Below are positions 26,458 through 34,996 of a stretch of DNA of 64,000 bases, in pieces. The DNA comes from Solibacillus sp. FSL H8-0523. Lineage in GTDB: Bacteria > Bacillota > Bacilli > Bacillales_A > Planococcaceae. Numbering within the stretch: the stretch's first letter is position 1; every line of letters starts with the position of its first letter. The notes under the pieces are model-generated. The model made no database searches, had not been told where the DNA came from, and was given only the letters and a program-made list of their open reading frames with translations. The translations under genes and the position numbers were made by a program. Where the stretch lies: assembly GCF_038051985.1 (NCBI RefSeq), contig NZ_CP150291.1, forward strand, positions 1,426,001-1,490,000. The letters run 5' to 3'.

Positions 26458-26568
26458 AGAACCCCATTAAAAAAATCAACATATAGAGCTGGTCGTAAAA
26501 GAAGTAGAGACATCCTTAGATTTGTATATATGTATAATATAGAAACCGCACATAGATATATTACGGTG

Positions 26569-26597
26569 AACCGTACCATAAGAAAGTACGGTTTTTG
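26569..26597 (+). terminator. hairpin terminator after the diguanylate cyclase
   Basis: AACCGTAC (26569-26576) pairs with GTACGGTT (26586-26593), followed by TTTG. Confidence 0.65.
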
Positions 26598-26603
26598 AAT
26601 TGG

Positions 26604-26645
26604 CCACTTAGGATGCTGTTATGACAGTGTCCTGGGTGGTTTTAT
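26604..26645 (+). terminator. second hairpin terminator upstream of rlmN-like gene
   Basis: CCACTTAGGA (26604-26613) pairs fully with TCCTGGGTGG (26630-26639, two G-U pairs); an inner CTGT/ACAG stem follows, then TTTTATC. It lies 130 bases before the next start, so it either ends the upstream gene or attenuates rlmN. Confidence 0.7.
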
Positions 26646-26775
26646 CTTTAAAATTGAGTTAAGATGTTAAGAGTAAATTTATATATAATCGTTTTATTAT
26701 AATAACTTCGTTCTCACAGAGTAGAATAAACATTATAATGAAATGATTTTTAAGATCAAGGAAAGAGGCATATTT

Positions 26776-27840
26776 ATGAATAAACCATCCATTTATGGAT
26801 TAACATTAGAACAATTGAAGGAGTGGCTTTTAGCACATGGCCACAAACCGTCTAGAGCAATGCAAGTGTGGGATTTACTTTATAGAAAACGGGTAACGGA
26901 TTTTTCTAACATGAAAGATGTGCATCCGGAGTGTGTTCAATTATTGGCAGATAACTTTGTAATTCAAACATTAACCCAACATATTAAGCAAGAAGCAGCA
27001 GATGGAACGGTTAAATTTTTGTTTAAATTACAGGATGGCAGCTTGATTGAAACGGTTATGATGCGACATAAATACGGGTTATCTGTTTGTGTTACGACGC
27101 AAGTAGGCTGTAATATTGGGTGTAGTTTCTGTGCGAGTGGATTATTAGCAAAAAGTCGCGACTTATCAGCTGGAGAAATCGTCGAACAGATTATGAATGT
27201 TCAACTTCATCTCGATCAACTAGAAAAAGATGAACTAGTAAGCCATATTGTCGTAATGGGCATTGGTGAGCCATTTGATAACTTCGATAATTTATTAGAT
27301 TTCTTAAATGTAGTGATGGATCATAAAGGACTTGCGATTGCAGGTAGAAGAATTACTGTTTCGACAAGTGGCATCGTTAATAAAATTTATGAATTTACAG
27401 ATGCAGCGATTCCAGTAAACTTAGCGATTTCATTACATGCACCGAATAATGATCTACGAACGCGTATTATGAAAATCAATCGTGCAATGCCAATTGAAAA
27501 GTTAATGGCATCACTAGAATATTATTTAAGTAAACAAAATCGTCGCATTACGATCGAATATATTTTATTAAAAGATGTCAATGATCATAAAAAAGAAGCA
27601 GAAGAGCTTGCGCAGCTTTTCACGGATATTAAAGACAAATTATATGTCAATTTGATTCCCTACAACCCAGTAGATGAGCATAGCCAATACCAACGAAGCG
27701 AGCAAGCATCTGTGTTAGCTTTCTATGATGTATTGAAAAAGAACGGCGTCAATTGTAAAATCCGACAAGAGCACGGGACCGATATCGATGCAGCTTGCGG
27801 ACAGTTACGAAGCAAACAACTTAAAAAAGACGCACTGTAG
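26776..27840 (+). CDS. RlmN-family radical SAM 23S rRNA methyltransferase
   Basis: About 354 residues from ATG at 26776. The radical-SAM cluster motif is [13 protein letters not shown] (CxxxCxxC), and the SAM-binding [12 protein letters not shown] lies near residue 165. The C-terminal [10 protein letters not shown] carries the second catalytic cysteine needed for dual-specificity C2 methylation of A2503 in 23S rRNA, with tRNA as possible second substrate. The sequence branch looks like the extra RlmN paralogue of Bacilli rather than the copy in the prkC region, because the usual neighbours are missing. A Cfr-like C8 activity cannot be excluded by eye. Confidence 0.87.
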   Translation: MNKPSIYGLTLEQLKEWLLAHGHKPSRAMQVWDLLYRKRVTDFSNMKDVHPECVQLLADNFVIQTLTQHIKQEAADGTVKFLFKLQDGSLIETVMMRHKYGLSVCVTTQVGCNIGCSFCASGLLAKSRDLSAGEIVEQIMNVQLHLDQLEKDELVSHIVVMGIGEPFDNFDNLLDFLNVVMDHKGLAIAGRRITVSTSGIVNKIYEFTDAAIPVNLAISLHAPNNDLRTRIMKINRAMPIEKLMASLEYYLSKQNRRITIEYILLKDVNDHKKEAEELAQLFTDIKDKLYVNLIPYNPVDEHSQYQRSEQASVLAFYDVLKKNGVNCKIRQEHGTDIDAACGQLRSKQLKKDAL

Positions 27841-27942
27841 TAATAATAAATTGAACCATCTATCAAGGAGCATTTTGACTGGTATGAGGGTAAAATTGTA
27901 TTTAGCTACATTACGGAGAACCGGTAAGTGCGGTATTTAATA

Positions 27943-27986
27943 AACCATCAAGTCCAGTAGTTTTACTGGACTTGATGGTTATTTTT
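27943..27986 (+). terminator. strong terminator after the rlmN-like gene
   Basis: A perfect 17-bp stem (27943-27959 with 27964-27980), loop GTTT, is followed by ATTTTTG. Confidence 0.92.
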
Positions 27987-28049
27987 GTTGCACCAGTAAC
28001 GCGAGATGCCGATTTTATGGCGCGAGTTTATTTATAGTCATAATAGTGA

Positions 28050-28277
28050 ATTGCTCGGGGCTTTTGCGAACTTGTTCATCGGACGTTGAAGTTTATTGAA
28101 AAGTCGTTTGACAGTAAAATCCCCCAAACAGCAATAGATGGAGGAATGCATGCACAAATCGTCGAATTATATAAAGAAGTTGGTCATAAAATTGAGGAGG
28201 GTTCGAGTAAAGCGGCACTCGATGCAATTTTTGAATTTGTACGCACGGCCAATCGAGCTAGAAAAATTAGCGGCTAA
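28050..28277 (+). pseudogene. fragment of a methionyl-tRNA synthetase gene
   Basis: About 75 codons are open from 28050. The sequence reads CELVHRTLKFIEKSFDSKIP, then ALDAIFEFVRTANR, which is the pattern of the anticodon-binding helical domain of MetRS (LGNLVxRTLxF, then the AxxxIFxxxRxANxYxDxxxPW helix). It breaks right after TANR, where the intact enzyme would continue to the conserved Tyr/Phe-Asp...Pro-Trp, and ends at a stop after ARKISG. The catalytic domain is absent upstream. A 63-codon gene from the TTG at 28086 is formally possible but has no convincing ribosome site. Confidence 0.65.
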
Positions 28278-28295
28278 TGAAATGTAGGGGGATTT

Positions 28296-28862
28296 ATGAC
28301 AATCATTTATTTTGTTCGCCACGCACATTCTGTTTATACACCAGATGAATACAAACGTCCGATTTCACAATCAGGGCGACAAGAAGCGTTAAAATTAGTT
28401 TCGATTTTTGAAAATATTGATATACAGGCGATGTATGCAAGTAGCTACCTTCGTGCAGTGCAAACGATTGAGCCAATTGCAAGACTGAAAAAATTAAAAA
28501 TCACGCAAATCGAAGCATTAAATGAACGTCTACTAAGTAATCCACCTGTTGAAAATTTTGAGGAAGCGATGTTGACAGTTTGGCAAAATCCCATGTTTTC
28601 ATATCCTGGTGGGGAATCAAATATTATGGCACAAATGCGTGCAGTTCCTGTATTAAAAGAGCTACTGCAAAAACATGAGCATGAAACGATAGTCATCGGT
28701 ACTCATGGCAATATTTTAACGTTGATGTTACAGGCATTTGATGAAAGTTATGGGTTAGCCTTTTGGAAGGACTTAACAATGCCGGATATTGTGAAGGTTG
28801 ATTTTTTGCATGATCAACTTGTATCGTTAGAAAAAGTGTCGAGTGATCCTTTGTTATTATAA
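28296..28862 (+). CDS. histidine phosphatase family protein
   Basis: 188 residues. The phosphoglycerate-mutase/acid-phosphatase fold is shown by the N-terminal YFVRHAHSVYTP (catalytic His about residue 9, Arg before it), the second-arginine region YASSYLRAVQTIEPIA and the late catalytic IGTHGNILTL. TAGGGGGATTT precedes the ATG. The substrate is unknown; such single-domain phosphatases act on small phosphorylated metabolites. The next gene starts 12 bases after its stop. Confidence 0.9.
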   Translation: MTIIYFVRHAHSVYTPDEYKRPISQSGRQEALKLVSIFENIDIQAMYASSYLRAVQTIEPIARLKKLKITQIEALNERLLSNPPVENFEEAMLTVWQNPMFSYPGGESNIMAQMRAVPVLKELLQKHEHETIVIGTHGNILTLMLQAFDESYGLAFWKDLTMPDIVKVDFLHDQLVSLEKVSSDPLLL

Positions 28863-28874
28863 AGGGGGATGAGG

Positions 28875-29297
28875 ATGTTTAAACAACAGGAAATAGAAAA
28901 CATACAGCGGCATAAAAAGAAAGTTCTCTTATTGTATACACTAGGTATGTTATTTTTTAGTGGCATTCATTTTACGTTTGTCATTCCGGGATTAAAGGGT
29001 TTTGATTTCATATCGCTTGTGATGACATGCGTTGTTTACTTTACAATGGGAGGGTTCTTGTCAGCGCTATACACTAATAAAGCGAGGCTTGTATTTTTTG
29101 CGACACTCGTATTAAGTACGGCTGGAATGGGCTGGCGCATTTGGTTAGAGTGGGGCGAATTTAGTTTAGTGGAGCATATGCAAGTAGCGGTTTTAATTGG
29201 GTATCCCATTGTGACAACTTTGTTTATCGTTCTGAGCTATTGGTCCTGTGAAAAGATGAAGCAGCGTTCAAAGACAAGTGATCAACAAATTCATTGA
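28875..29297 (+). CDS. four-helix membrane protein, function unknown
   Basis: 140 residues from the ATG at 28875; GGGGG at 28864-28868 is spaced correctly for this codon rather than for the ATG at 28869. Four hydrophobic segments: LLLYTLGMLFFSGIHFTFV, FISLVMTCVVYFTMGGFL, LVFFATLVLSTAGMGW and VAVLIGYPIVTTLFIVLSY. Charged ends are at both termini. No family recognised. It probably sits in an operon with the upstream phosphatase. Confidence 0.72.
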   Translation: MFKQQEIENIQRHKKKVLLLYTLGMLFFSGIHFTFVIPGLKGFDFISLVMTCVVYFTMGGFLSALYTNKARLVFFATLVLSTAGMGWRIWLEWGEFSLVEHMQVAVLIGYPIVTTLFIVLSYWSCEKMKQRSKTSDQQIH

Positions 29298-29395
29298 ATT
29301 TTCCCTTAGCACATGAAACGTAAATAATCGATTGAAATCATATCACATTGAACAACATGCCCGCTACCGTACAATCATAAAAAGGGGCTGATCTC

Positions 29396-30541
29396 ATGAG
29401 AAAAAAACGGAAGCTTATCCCTGTAGAAATGTGGCAGCTTGAGAAAGTGGAAAGCTGGCTGACCGAACAAGGGCAAAATGGCTTGCAGTTGGAAAAATTC
29501 AATGGTTTATTTGCAACGTTTTTGCAAAGCGAACCACAGCAAGTCGAATATCGGATGATTGTCATGCCGAAAAAGGATACGCAGCCAACGAATACAGAGG
29601 AACTTGCGCTTGAAGGCTGGGAGTTTGTGGCAAGCCGTGAGTTTTATCATATATTTCGCTCGCAAAAAGCGGATGCTACCAGTGAAATTGAGCCGGATTT
29701 AACGAAGCAAGCACAGGCTTTAACAGGGATACTGAAACAAGCGCGCAATCAATTTTTCATTAATCTCGGCATGGTTGTTTTGGGCATTATCGTCAGTGCC
29801 CTATTGATGTTTAAGGCAGTGAATCCAATTGAACATTTCGTTGAGGGGCAGTCCATGGGGATTTTTGTGATGATTTTTTCATCAAGCTGCTTAACGGTAA
29901 ATTATTTACGGGATTATTTAGGCATTACACGAATGAAAAGGCAGCTCTCGCAAGGCATCGCGCTGGATTACCGCGCGTATTGGCAGGTTGCCAGTTTGAA
30001 AAAACTGATGTGGCATGTCGGTTACGTTGCTGTTATTTTTATCGGTTTTGCTGTATTAGTTAAGCAAGTGTATGCTTACAACTTTTTGGACCTACCGCTT
30101 GATACGACTGATATACCTGTGCTGCGTTTACATATGATTGAGCCGCAAGAAAGGCTGGCTGAACTTGCCCAGAGTGAAGAAGAGGATTGGTATAATTGGC
30201 TCATTACGAACAGGACACTCGTTGCGCCGGTGCAATACGAAACACGAGAACAAGTGTCAATTCTTCAGGAAAATGAAGCCGCTTATACGCCAACGCTTAC
30301 ATTTAAAGTGACCGAGTGCATTGTACCGAGTTTAGCAAGCGCACTGTATGACGAATTAGCAGGCTCTTATTATGTAGAGGGCGAGGCGCGCTCAGTAGCA
30401 GCATTTGATCAAGTATTTGTTGAGCAATTGCACGACGATCACGTACGCCTGTTAACATTACAGGGTAAACAGGTGCAGTATGTTGATTACGAGGGTGAAG
30501 CCGATCTTGAAACGATTTTACAAGCATTAGAAAATTTATAA
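29396..30541 (+). CDS. DUF2812-type membrane protein
   Basis: 381 residues. The N-terminal 100 residues have the DUF2812 pattern (EKVESWLTEQGQNGLQLEKF, VEYRMIVMPKK, LEGWEFVASREFYHIFRS). Membrane segments follow at about residues 120-140, 155-170 and 205-225, and then a C-terminal soluble domain. DUF2812 proteins often accompany PadR-type regulators; no such regulator is adjacent here. AAAAGGGG lies upstream of the ATG. Confidence 0.8.
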   Translation: MRKKRKLIPVEMWQLEKVESWLTEQGQNGLQLEKFNGLFATFLQSEPQQVEYRMIVMPKKDTQPTNTEELALEGWEFVASREFYHIFRSQKADATSEIEPDLTKQAQALTGILKQARNQFFINLGMVVLGIIVSALLMFKAVNPIEHFVEGQSMGIFVMIFSSSCLTVNYLRDYLGITRMKRQLSQGIALDYRAYWQVASLKKLMWHVGYVAVIFIGFAVLVKQVYAYNFLDLPLDTTDIPVLRLHMIEPQERLAELAQSEEEDWYNWLITNRTLVAPVQYETREQVSILQENEAAYTPTLTFKVTECIVPSLASALYDELAGSYYVEGEARSVAAFDQVFVEQLHDDHVRLLTLQGKQVQYVDYEGEADLETILQALENL

Positions 30542-30547
30542 CATGGG

Positions 30548-30587
30548 GGTACGTTAACAGTCATAGGGCTGATAACGTACCTTTTCT
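30548..30587 (+). terminator. probable terminator after the DUF2812 gene
   Basis: A perfect 9-bp stem GGTACGTTA (30548-30556) with TAACGTACC (30573-30581) is followed by TTTTCT; the loop is long. Confidence 0.6.
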
Positions 30588-30802
30588 AGTGAGTGATTAG
30601 TCGCTAGCAAATTAAGTAAAGAGGTTTAATAAAATGCAAAAGTGAAGCGTTTTCTATTTTTATCCCTAAATGAAAGTCTTGTAATGTTTGAAAAAATAAA
30701 TATTGGGAATATTTACTAATATTGTTTAATGAGTTATATTAATAGGTAATAGTATAGAATGAATACATTTATTCTTAATTTAACTTAAAAGGGGTTTTCT
30801 CC

Positions 30803-32092
30803 ATGTTCTTTCATAAAAAAAATGAAGACTTTAAAATCGATAATTATTCAGTAAATGTATATTATTCGCCACCAAAACGATATGAAAAGCAACTAGCGAT
30901 ACTCGAGTTAACTGTCGAAGATTTGAAATATTTAACATTATTTAGAAGCGATGTGGACCAGCAAATTGATGTCATTACTGAAACATTTTATAAGGGCATT
31001 ATGCAGGAGCAATCGCTCATTGATATGATTAGTCAAAACAGCTCTGTTAACCGCTTAAAGGAAACCCTAAAGGTGCATATTACCGAAATGTTTTCGGGAC
31101 AGCTAGACGAAAATTATTTTGAAAAGCGTAAAAAAATTGCAAAAGTGCACGTCAAAATCGGTTTAAAAACAAAATGGTATATTGCTGCATTTCAACAGCT
31201 ACTGCTGCATTTAATTCGTATGGTTAATAGCGAGCTCGTATATCGTGAGCAGCGCCATAAAACAATTGAGGCGATTACGAAGATTTTTAATTTGGAGCAG
31301 CAGGTGGTCTTGGAAGAATATGAGGCATTTATGGATGCGTTGAAGGCTGAAATTGAAGAAGGAAAGATGAAGGTAGGAAGCACTGTGATTCAGTCTTCAA
31401 CGGATTTAGCATCGATATCAGAGCGAACAAATGCGTCGTATCATGAATTAATGTTGCAATCGGATGAAGTAAAAACGTACACAATTAAGGCGATGGATAT
31501 TTCATTTAATGCGACGGACGAAGCGCAAATTGGCAAGGAAAAGATTTCGTTCCAGCTGAATAATATGAATACTATCCATCAGTCCGTAGAATTAATAACT
31601 GATGAAATTTGCAAGCTAGAGGAATTAACACAGCAAATGGAAAGTATCATGGGCATTGTCACAAATATCGCAAACAAAACGAACATGCTTGCACTCAATG
31701 CATCCATTGAAGCGAGTCGTGCCGGTGCTGCGGGCAATGGCTTTAGCGTTGTCGCCAATGAGGTTCGAAAACTCGCGGAGCAAACTAAAGACTCTACGAT
31801 TACGGTGGAAGGCTTGCTAGTCAATACCAGGCAGCGTATGCAATATTTAATCGAGGCGTCAGGGGAAATTAAAGAAGCGGTTGAGCTGGGGACAACACGT
31901 ATGAAGGAAACAACGCAGCAATTTGATGTCGTTGTGAATGCACTGCTTGAATGTAAGGATCAAAATGATTTGGTGAAGGAAAAAATGGATTGCATGACCG
32001 ACGTCATTGCGCTACTTGGTAAATCATTTGAAGAGGTGACACACGCCGCGGATAGCTTAGTGTCGATTTCACATCATTTGAAACCGAGTTAA
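30803..32092 (+). CDS. hemAT: HemAT-type globin-coupled aerotaxis transducer
   Basis: 429 residues, soluble (no membrane segments). The N-terminal globin-sensor domain covers about residues 20-190, with the proximal histidine in IAKVHVKIGLKTKWYIAAF. The C-terminal methyl-accepting signalling domain includes the highly conserved tip IANKTNMLALNASIEASRAG and VVANEVRKLAEQTKDS. HemAT senses oxygen through haem and signals to CheA/CheW. A CheW protein is encoded at 57014 in the same window. Monocistronic, with an AAAAGGGG ribosome site. Confidence 0.95.
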   Translation: MFFHKKNEDFKIDNYSVNVYYSPPKRYEKQLAILELTVEDLKYLTLFRSDVDQQIDVITETFYKGIMQEQSLIDMISQNSSVNRLKETLKVHITEMFSGQLDENYFEKRKKIAKVHVKIGLKTKWYIAAFQQLLLHLIRMVNSELVYREQRHKTIEAITKIFNLEQQVVLEEYEAFMDALKAEIEEGKMKVGSTVIQSSTDLASISERTNASYHELMLQSDEVKTYTIKAMDISFNATDEAQIGKEKISFQLNNMNTIHQSVELITDEICKLEELTQQMESIMGIVTNIANKTNMLALNASIEASRAGAAGNGFSVVANEVRKLAEQTKDSTITVEGLLVNTRQRMQYLIEASGEIKEAVELGTTRMKETTQQFDVVVNALLECKDQNDLVKEKMDCMTDVIALLGKSFEEVTHAADSLVSISHHLKPS

Positions 32093-32486
32093 TTTAGTAA
32101 CCAAGGATGTAAATAAAACTCCGTGAAAAAGGATAATTTATCAAGACATCTCGCATACAGAAAAGCGCCATCTGTTCCATTACTGAATAAGATCATCCAT
32201 AGTTACCTGGTCCCAATTTCAGAGGGCGGCAACACTATTCGGCATTGCTTGCGAAAGTTCAAGTACGTGAGCATATAAACGTTCAGGATATTGTGGTTCT
32301 GGATGCTCGTAAGCGCGGGGGCGGGTAAAACCGCCTCTTTTTATGCCAAAAAAAATGCACTCCGTAAATGAACAGAATGCAAGGGGCAAGAAAAATAGGC
32401 GTGTGTGCAATATGTGAACCCATCATGAGATGTTCATTAATTCACTCACTGAATTGGGCGAGCATTTAAAGACTAGGAAACAGTTC
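32093..32486. other. spacer without a supported gene
   Basis: The region contains GGCGG...CCGCC (32320-32335) followed by TCTTTTT, a possible terminator. A minus-strand frame of 63 codons (32219-32410, ending PERLYAHVLELSQAMPNSVA) has no ribosome site and no recognised family; it may be debris from the rearranged locus to its right. Confidence 0.35.
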
Positions 32487-32657
32487 TTAAAATTTGTTTG
32501 GCAATGTAATTATAATTTCAAATTGAAAGTCTTCATGAGCAATTTGTAGCGTGCCATTTAACTTTTTCGTTAACAACGCAACAATGGATAAACCAAGACC
32601 TACGCTGTCTTTGCGGGATTGATCGCCTGTTTGAAAGCGCTCAAGTAGTCGCTCTGG
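32487..32657 (-). pseudogene. C-terminal fragment of a sensor histidine kinase
   Basis: About 56 codons ending at 32487. The sequence ERFQTGDQSRKDSVGLGLSI is the ATP-lid and G2 box of a HATPase domain, followed by LTKKLNGTLQIAHEDFQF and the end ITLPNKF. Everything upstream (sensor, dimerisation helix, H box, N box) is missing. Together with the truncated response regulator on the same strand at 32783-33370, it shows that a regulator-kinase operon was here. Confidence 0.8.
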
Positions 32658-32668
32658 AGGTGAGCAGC

Positions 32669-32771
32669 ATGATTAATTTAATTCAATCGGACTTTTACCG
32701 CGCGCTTCATTCGAATACCATTAAGATTTTATTTGCCGTAACATCGATTTTTGCCACAGTGCTGATTGTAT
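32669..32771 (+). pseudogene. N-terminal fragment of an ABC-transporter permease
   Basis: GGAGGTGAGCAGC precedes the ATG at 32669. The first 34 codons (MINLIQSDFYRALHSNTIK, then ILFAVTSIFATVLIV) match the N-terminus of ABC-2-type permeases of bacitracin/lantibiotic-resistance type transporters: a short amphipathic start and the first membrane helix. The reading then runs into inverted response-regulator DNA. It lies wedged between the kinase and regulator fragments, on the opposite strand. Confidence 0.65.
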
Positions 32772-32782
32772 GCACACACCTC

Positions 32783-33370
32783 TGTATGTGCTTTTACGAT
32801 GTCATCTTCAGCAAAAAAGGGCGTTTCCCAAACCGTTTCATAAAGTGTTGCTTTCGTAAAAAGCTGCATTGGCTGTTGGATGAGGCACAGCAACAACCCG
32901 TATTCGGTTGCGGTTAAGCTGAGTGGCTCACTATTTACTGTCACAGTTTTCGTGACGGCATCGAGGCGGATTTGCTCATACGCAAAAGTCGGGTTGGTCG
33001 TCATTTTTTTATAGCGTCGCAATAACGTTTCCACGCGGGCTGCAAGTTCACCAAGATCAAATGGCTTCGTTAAGTAATCGTCAGCACCAAGCTTGAGAAA
33101 ATCAATTTTCGTACGCACTTCGTCTTTTGCGGACAACATTAGGATTGGGATGTCCTCTGTTTTAGCGCGCATTTCCTTTAAAATTTGGTCGCCTGTTATG
33201 TACGGCAGCATAATGTCTAGAATAACAAGATCTATTGGAAGCTCCTTGAACGCTTTTAAGCCGTCCATGCCGTTTAAGTAAGCATGCACGGTGTAGCCTT
33301 GCTGCTTGAAGAAGTGGCAGAGCATGTCGTTTACGTCCTCGATGTCTTCAATGATAAGTAGATGTGGCAT
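32783..33370 (-). pseudogene. OmpR-type response regulator, C-terminally truncated
   Basis: Starts at MPHLLIIEDIEDVNDML (33370; a GTG at 33379 is also possible). The receiver domain is complete: acidic pair ED, phospho-acceptor in IDLVILDIMLPYITG, switch Ser in LMLSAKDE and Lys in DDYLTKPFDLGELAAR. The winged-helix domain runs through LTATEYGLLLCLIQQP and YETVWETPFFAEDDIVKAHT, then breaks exactly where the recognition helix should begin; the frame continues only through permease-derived DNA read backwards. DNA binding should be lost. Confidence 0.8.
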
Positions 33371-33545
33371 TCGGATCACGTCATCACGTCCTTTTTTGTG
33401 ATGAGCATAGCAAAGTTGAAAGATACGTGCAAGGTCATAAAGGGCGTTTACAATATTCATTTTTGATTTTACTAAATAATTCAGTGCAAAAATCATAATA
33501 AGGATTAAAATATCCTGTGAAATCTATTTGTGTTCAGGGGGTATA

Positions 33546-33677
33546 TTGTCTACTGCAATACACAAGAATTATCTAGAAGGATTACAGTTAGATTTGTCGA
33601 ATCTTATCTCTATAAAAGAAGGTTATAATTCAATTAACGCAGCAAGTTATTACATTAAGAAAACTAAATATTTATGA
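33546..33677 (+). CDS. possible 43-residue peptide
   Basis: TTG start at 33546 after CAGGGGG, stop at 33675-33677, 13 bases before the next gene. The predicted peptide is charged and helical (IHKNYLEGLQLDLSNLISIK) with a basic end (YIKKTKY). It could be a real small gene in an operon with 33691 or the tail of a lost larger gene. No family recognised. Confidence 0.35.
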   Translation: MSTAIHKNYLEGLQLDLSNLISIKEGYNSINAASYYIKKTKYL

Positions 33678-33690
33678 ATGGGGTGTGAAA

Positions 33691-34008
33691 ATGAGTAACG
33701 ACACAAATAAATCTAATGTTGGGTATACGATTTTTAAATCAACGGGAGTGCATCATAAATATCCCCTTATCGATTTAGTAAAAAAACAAGTAACGTGTGT
33801 TGTTGTCTACAAAGAGAACACATATATGACAGTAATTGTAGATGTGAAAAATGATAGTGTAAGCGTTCAAGGTAACGTCGATGAATTAGGGGACTTAGAG
33901 ATGAAGAAAGACGATTATATAGATAAGTTCAAGGAGATTGCAAAGTTTTTTATTGATAATAATATTTCTGATTTAGATAACTATAGAAGGGATCAAACTT
34001 CAAACTAG
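33691..34008 (+). CDS. small uncharacterised protein
   Basis: 105 residues from the ATG at 33691, with GGGGTG at 33680-33685. Beta strands in the middle (VTCVVVYKENTYMTVIVDV, DSVSVQGNVDE) are followed by a C-terminal helix (DKFKEIAKFFIDNN). No signal peptide. Lower GC than neighbours, like the other small genes here. Size and setting resemble orphan immunity-type genes, but there is no direct evidence. Confidence 0.6.
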   Translation: MSNDTNKSNVGYTIFKSTGVHHKYPLIDLVKKQVTCVVVYKENTYMTVIVDVKNDSVSVQGNVDELGDLEMKKDDYIDKFKEIAKFFIDNNISDLDNYRRDQTSN

Positions 34009-34107
34009 TGAATTTTTTAGTGAAAAGTGTTTCAAGTTCAACACCGCTTTGGGAATGTTATCAAATTAAGAAATACTTAATGAAATTACAGTAAGGAGAT
34101 TACATAG

Positions 34108-34641
34108 ATGATTTTAAAAAATGGCATAACAGGCTTTACTGGAGCCGATTTATCCCTAGAACGTGATTGGGTAACACTTCGGGCTGAATTTAAAAAAAAT
34201 TGTGCTTTGTATGTTCAGCAGTTAAATGGCAAATTTCTAACGTGGTATGAGCCAGATTTTGACTCTCATTATGGCCATGCACATGTGGAAATTGAGGGGA
34301 TAGAGTTTTATATTTTTTATAACACGATGTATGACTATATTGCCTTTTCAACGAATCGTGCTATCGGGGATTTAAAATTTATTGATCATCCTTTGATGAA
34401 AGCTCAATTTGAAAATCGCTATCAAGTACTAGCTGCTTCTGATTTAGACGAGCCTTTAGTACGTCAGGCGAAAGATAGCGGGCAGATTATATTACCTGAA
34501 GAGGCGTTTAAAAATGATGAATGTAGAGCAATTGATTACATCCTTTTGAATGAAAATGAACTGAATGAAAATGAAATTGGTTTTATGAATCATTTTTGGT
34601 CACGTACAGTAGGAGATTTAGTGTTTAATTATTGGGATTAA
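34108..34641 (+). CDS. uncharacterised protein, immunity-protein-like
   Basis: 177 residues. Aromatic-rich soluble alpha/beta protein (FLTWYEPDFDSHYGHAHVEI, EFYIFYNTMYDYIAFSTN, ending RTVGDLVFNYWD). An acidic stretch with repeated NENEL lies near residues 150-158. AAGGAG lies upstream of the ATG. It resembles stand-alone immunity proteins of polymorphic toxin systems in composition only; no toxin gene is visible in the window. Confidence 0.62.
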   Translation: MILKNGITGFTGADLSLERDWVTLRAEFKKNCALYVQQLNGKFLTWYEPDFDSHYGHAHVEIEGIEFYIFYNTMYDYIAFSTNRAIGDLKFIDHPLMKAQFENRYQVLAASDLDEPLVRQAKDSGQIILPEEAFKNDECRAIDYILLNENELNENEIGFMNHFWSRTVGDLVFNYWD

Positions 34642-34699
34642 TAACGTATACATAAATGAACTTAATAACGTCCCCAATGACACTTTGGGAAGGCTATAA

Positions 34700-34768
34700 T
34701 TCAACTATCAGTGCAGGTTAGTTGAAGCGTGTTGTTTAACGTGTGTTCAACTATCGTGCCAGATTGTT
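34700..34768 (+). repeat. imperfect tandem intergenic repeat
   Basis: TTCAACTATCAGTGCAGG at 34700 recurs as TTCAACTATCGTGCCAG at 34746. A weaker relative (TTCAATTAACGCAGCAAG) occurs at about 33639, also just before a small orphan gene. Confidence 0.45.
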
Positions 34769-34813
34769 AGAGGATAAAAAATTATAGTTACACGAATGGG
34801 AGAAACATTAGGA

Positions 34814-34996
34814 ATGAAAAATAAAGGACTAATAAATAGTTTAATACCACTAGGGCTGATTTTTGGTTCTGCTGTTGGTGTAATTCTTGGCATATTTTTT
34901 GAACCAATTTCTCAAGGATTTTCAATTGCTATGGGAGCTGGAATTGGGTTATTACTTGGATCTATCGCATCTGGATTTTATAGTCATAAAGGGTAG
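34814..34996 (+). CDS. small glycine-rich two-helix membrane protein
   Basis: 60 residues from the ATG at 34814, with GGGAG at 34798-34802; an in-frame ATG at 34796 lacks a good site. Two glycine-rich hydrophobic helices: IPLGLIFGSAVGVILGIFF and FSIAMGAGIGLLLGSIASG. No family assigned. The cobW fragment begins at its stop codon. Confidence 0.55.
   Translation: MKNKGLINSLIPLGLIFGSAVGVILGIFFEPISQGFSIAMGAGIGLLLGSIASGFYSHKG

Noticed and set aside
34108-34641. A toxin-immunity pair at 33.7-34.6 kb
   Set aside because: No toxin domain or secretion signal is encoded nearby; only the small size and composition suggest immunity proteins, so no function was assigned.
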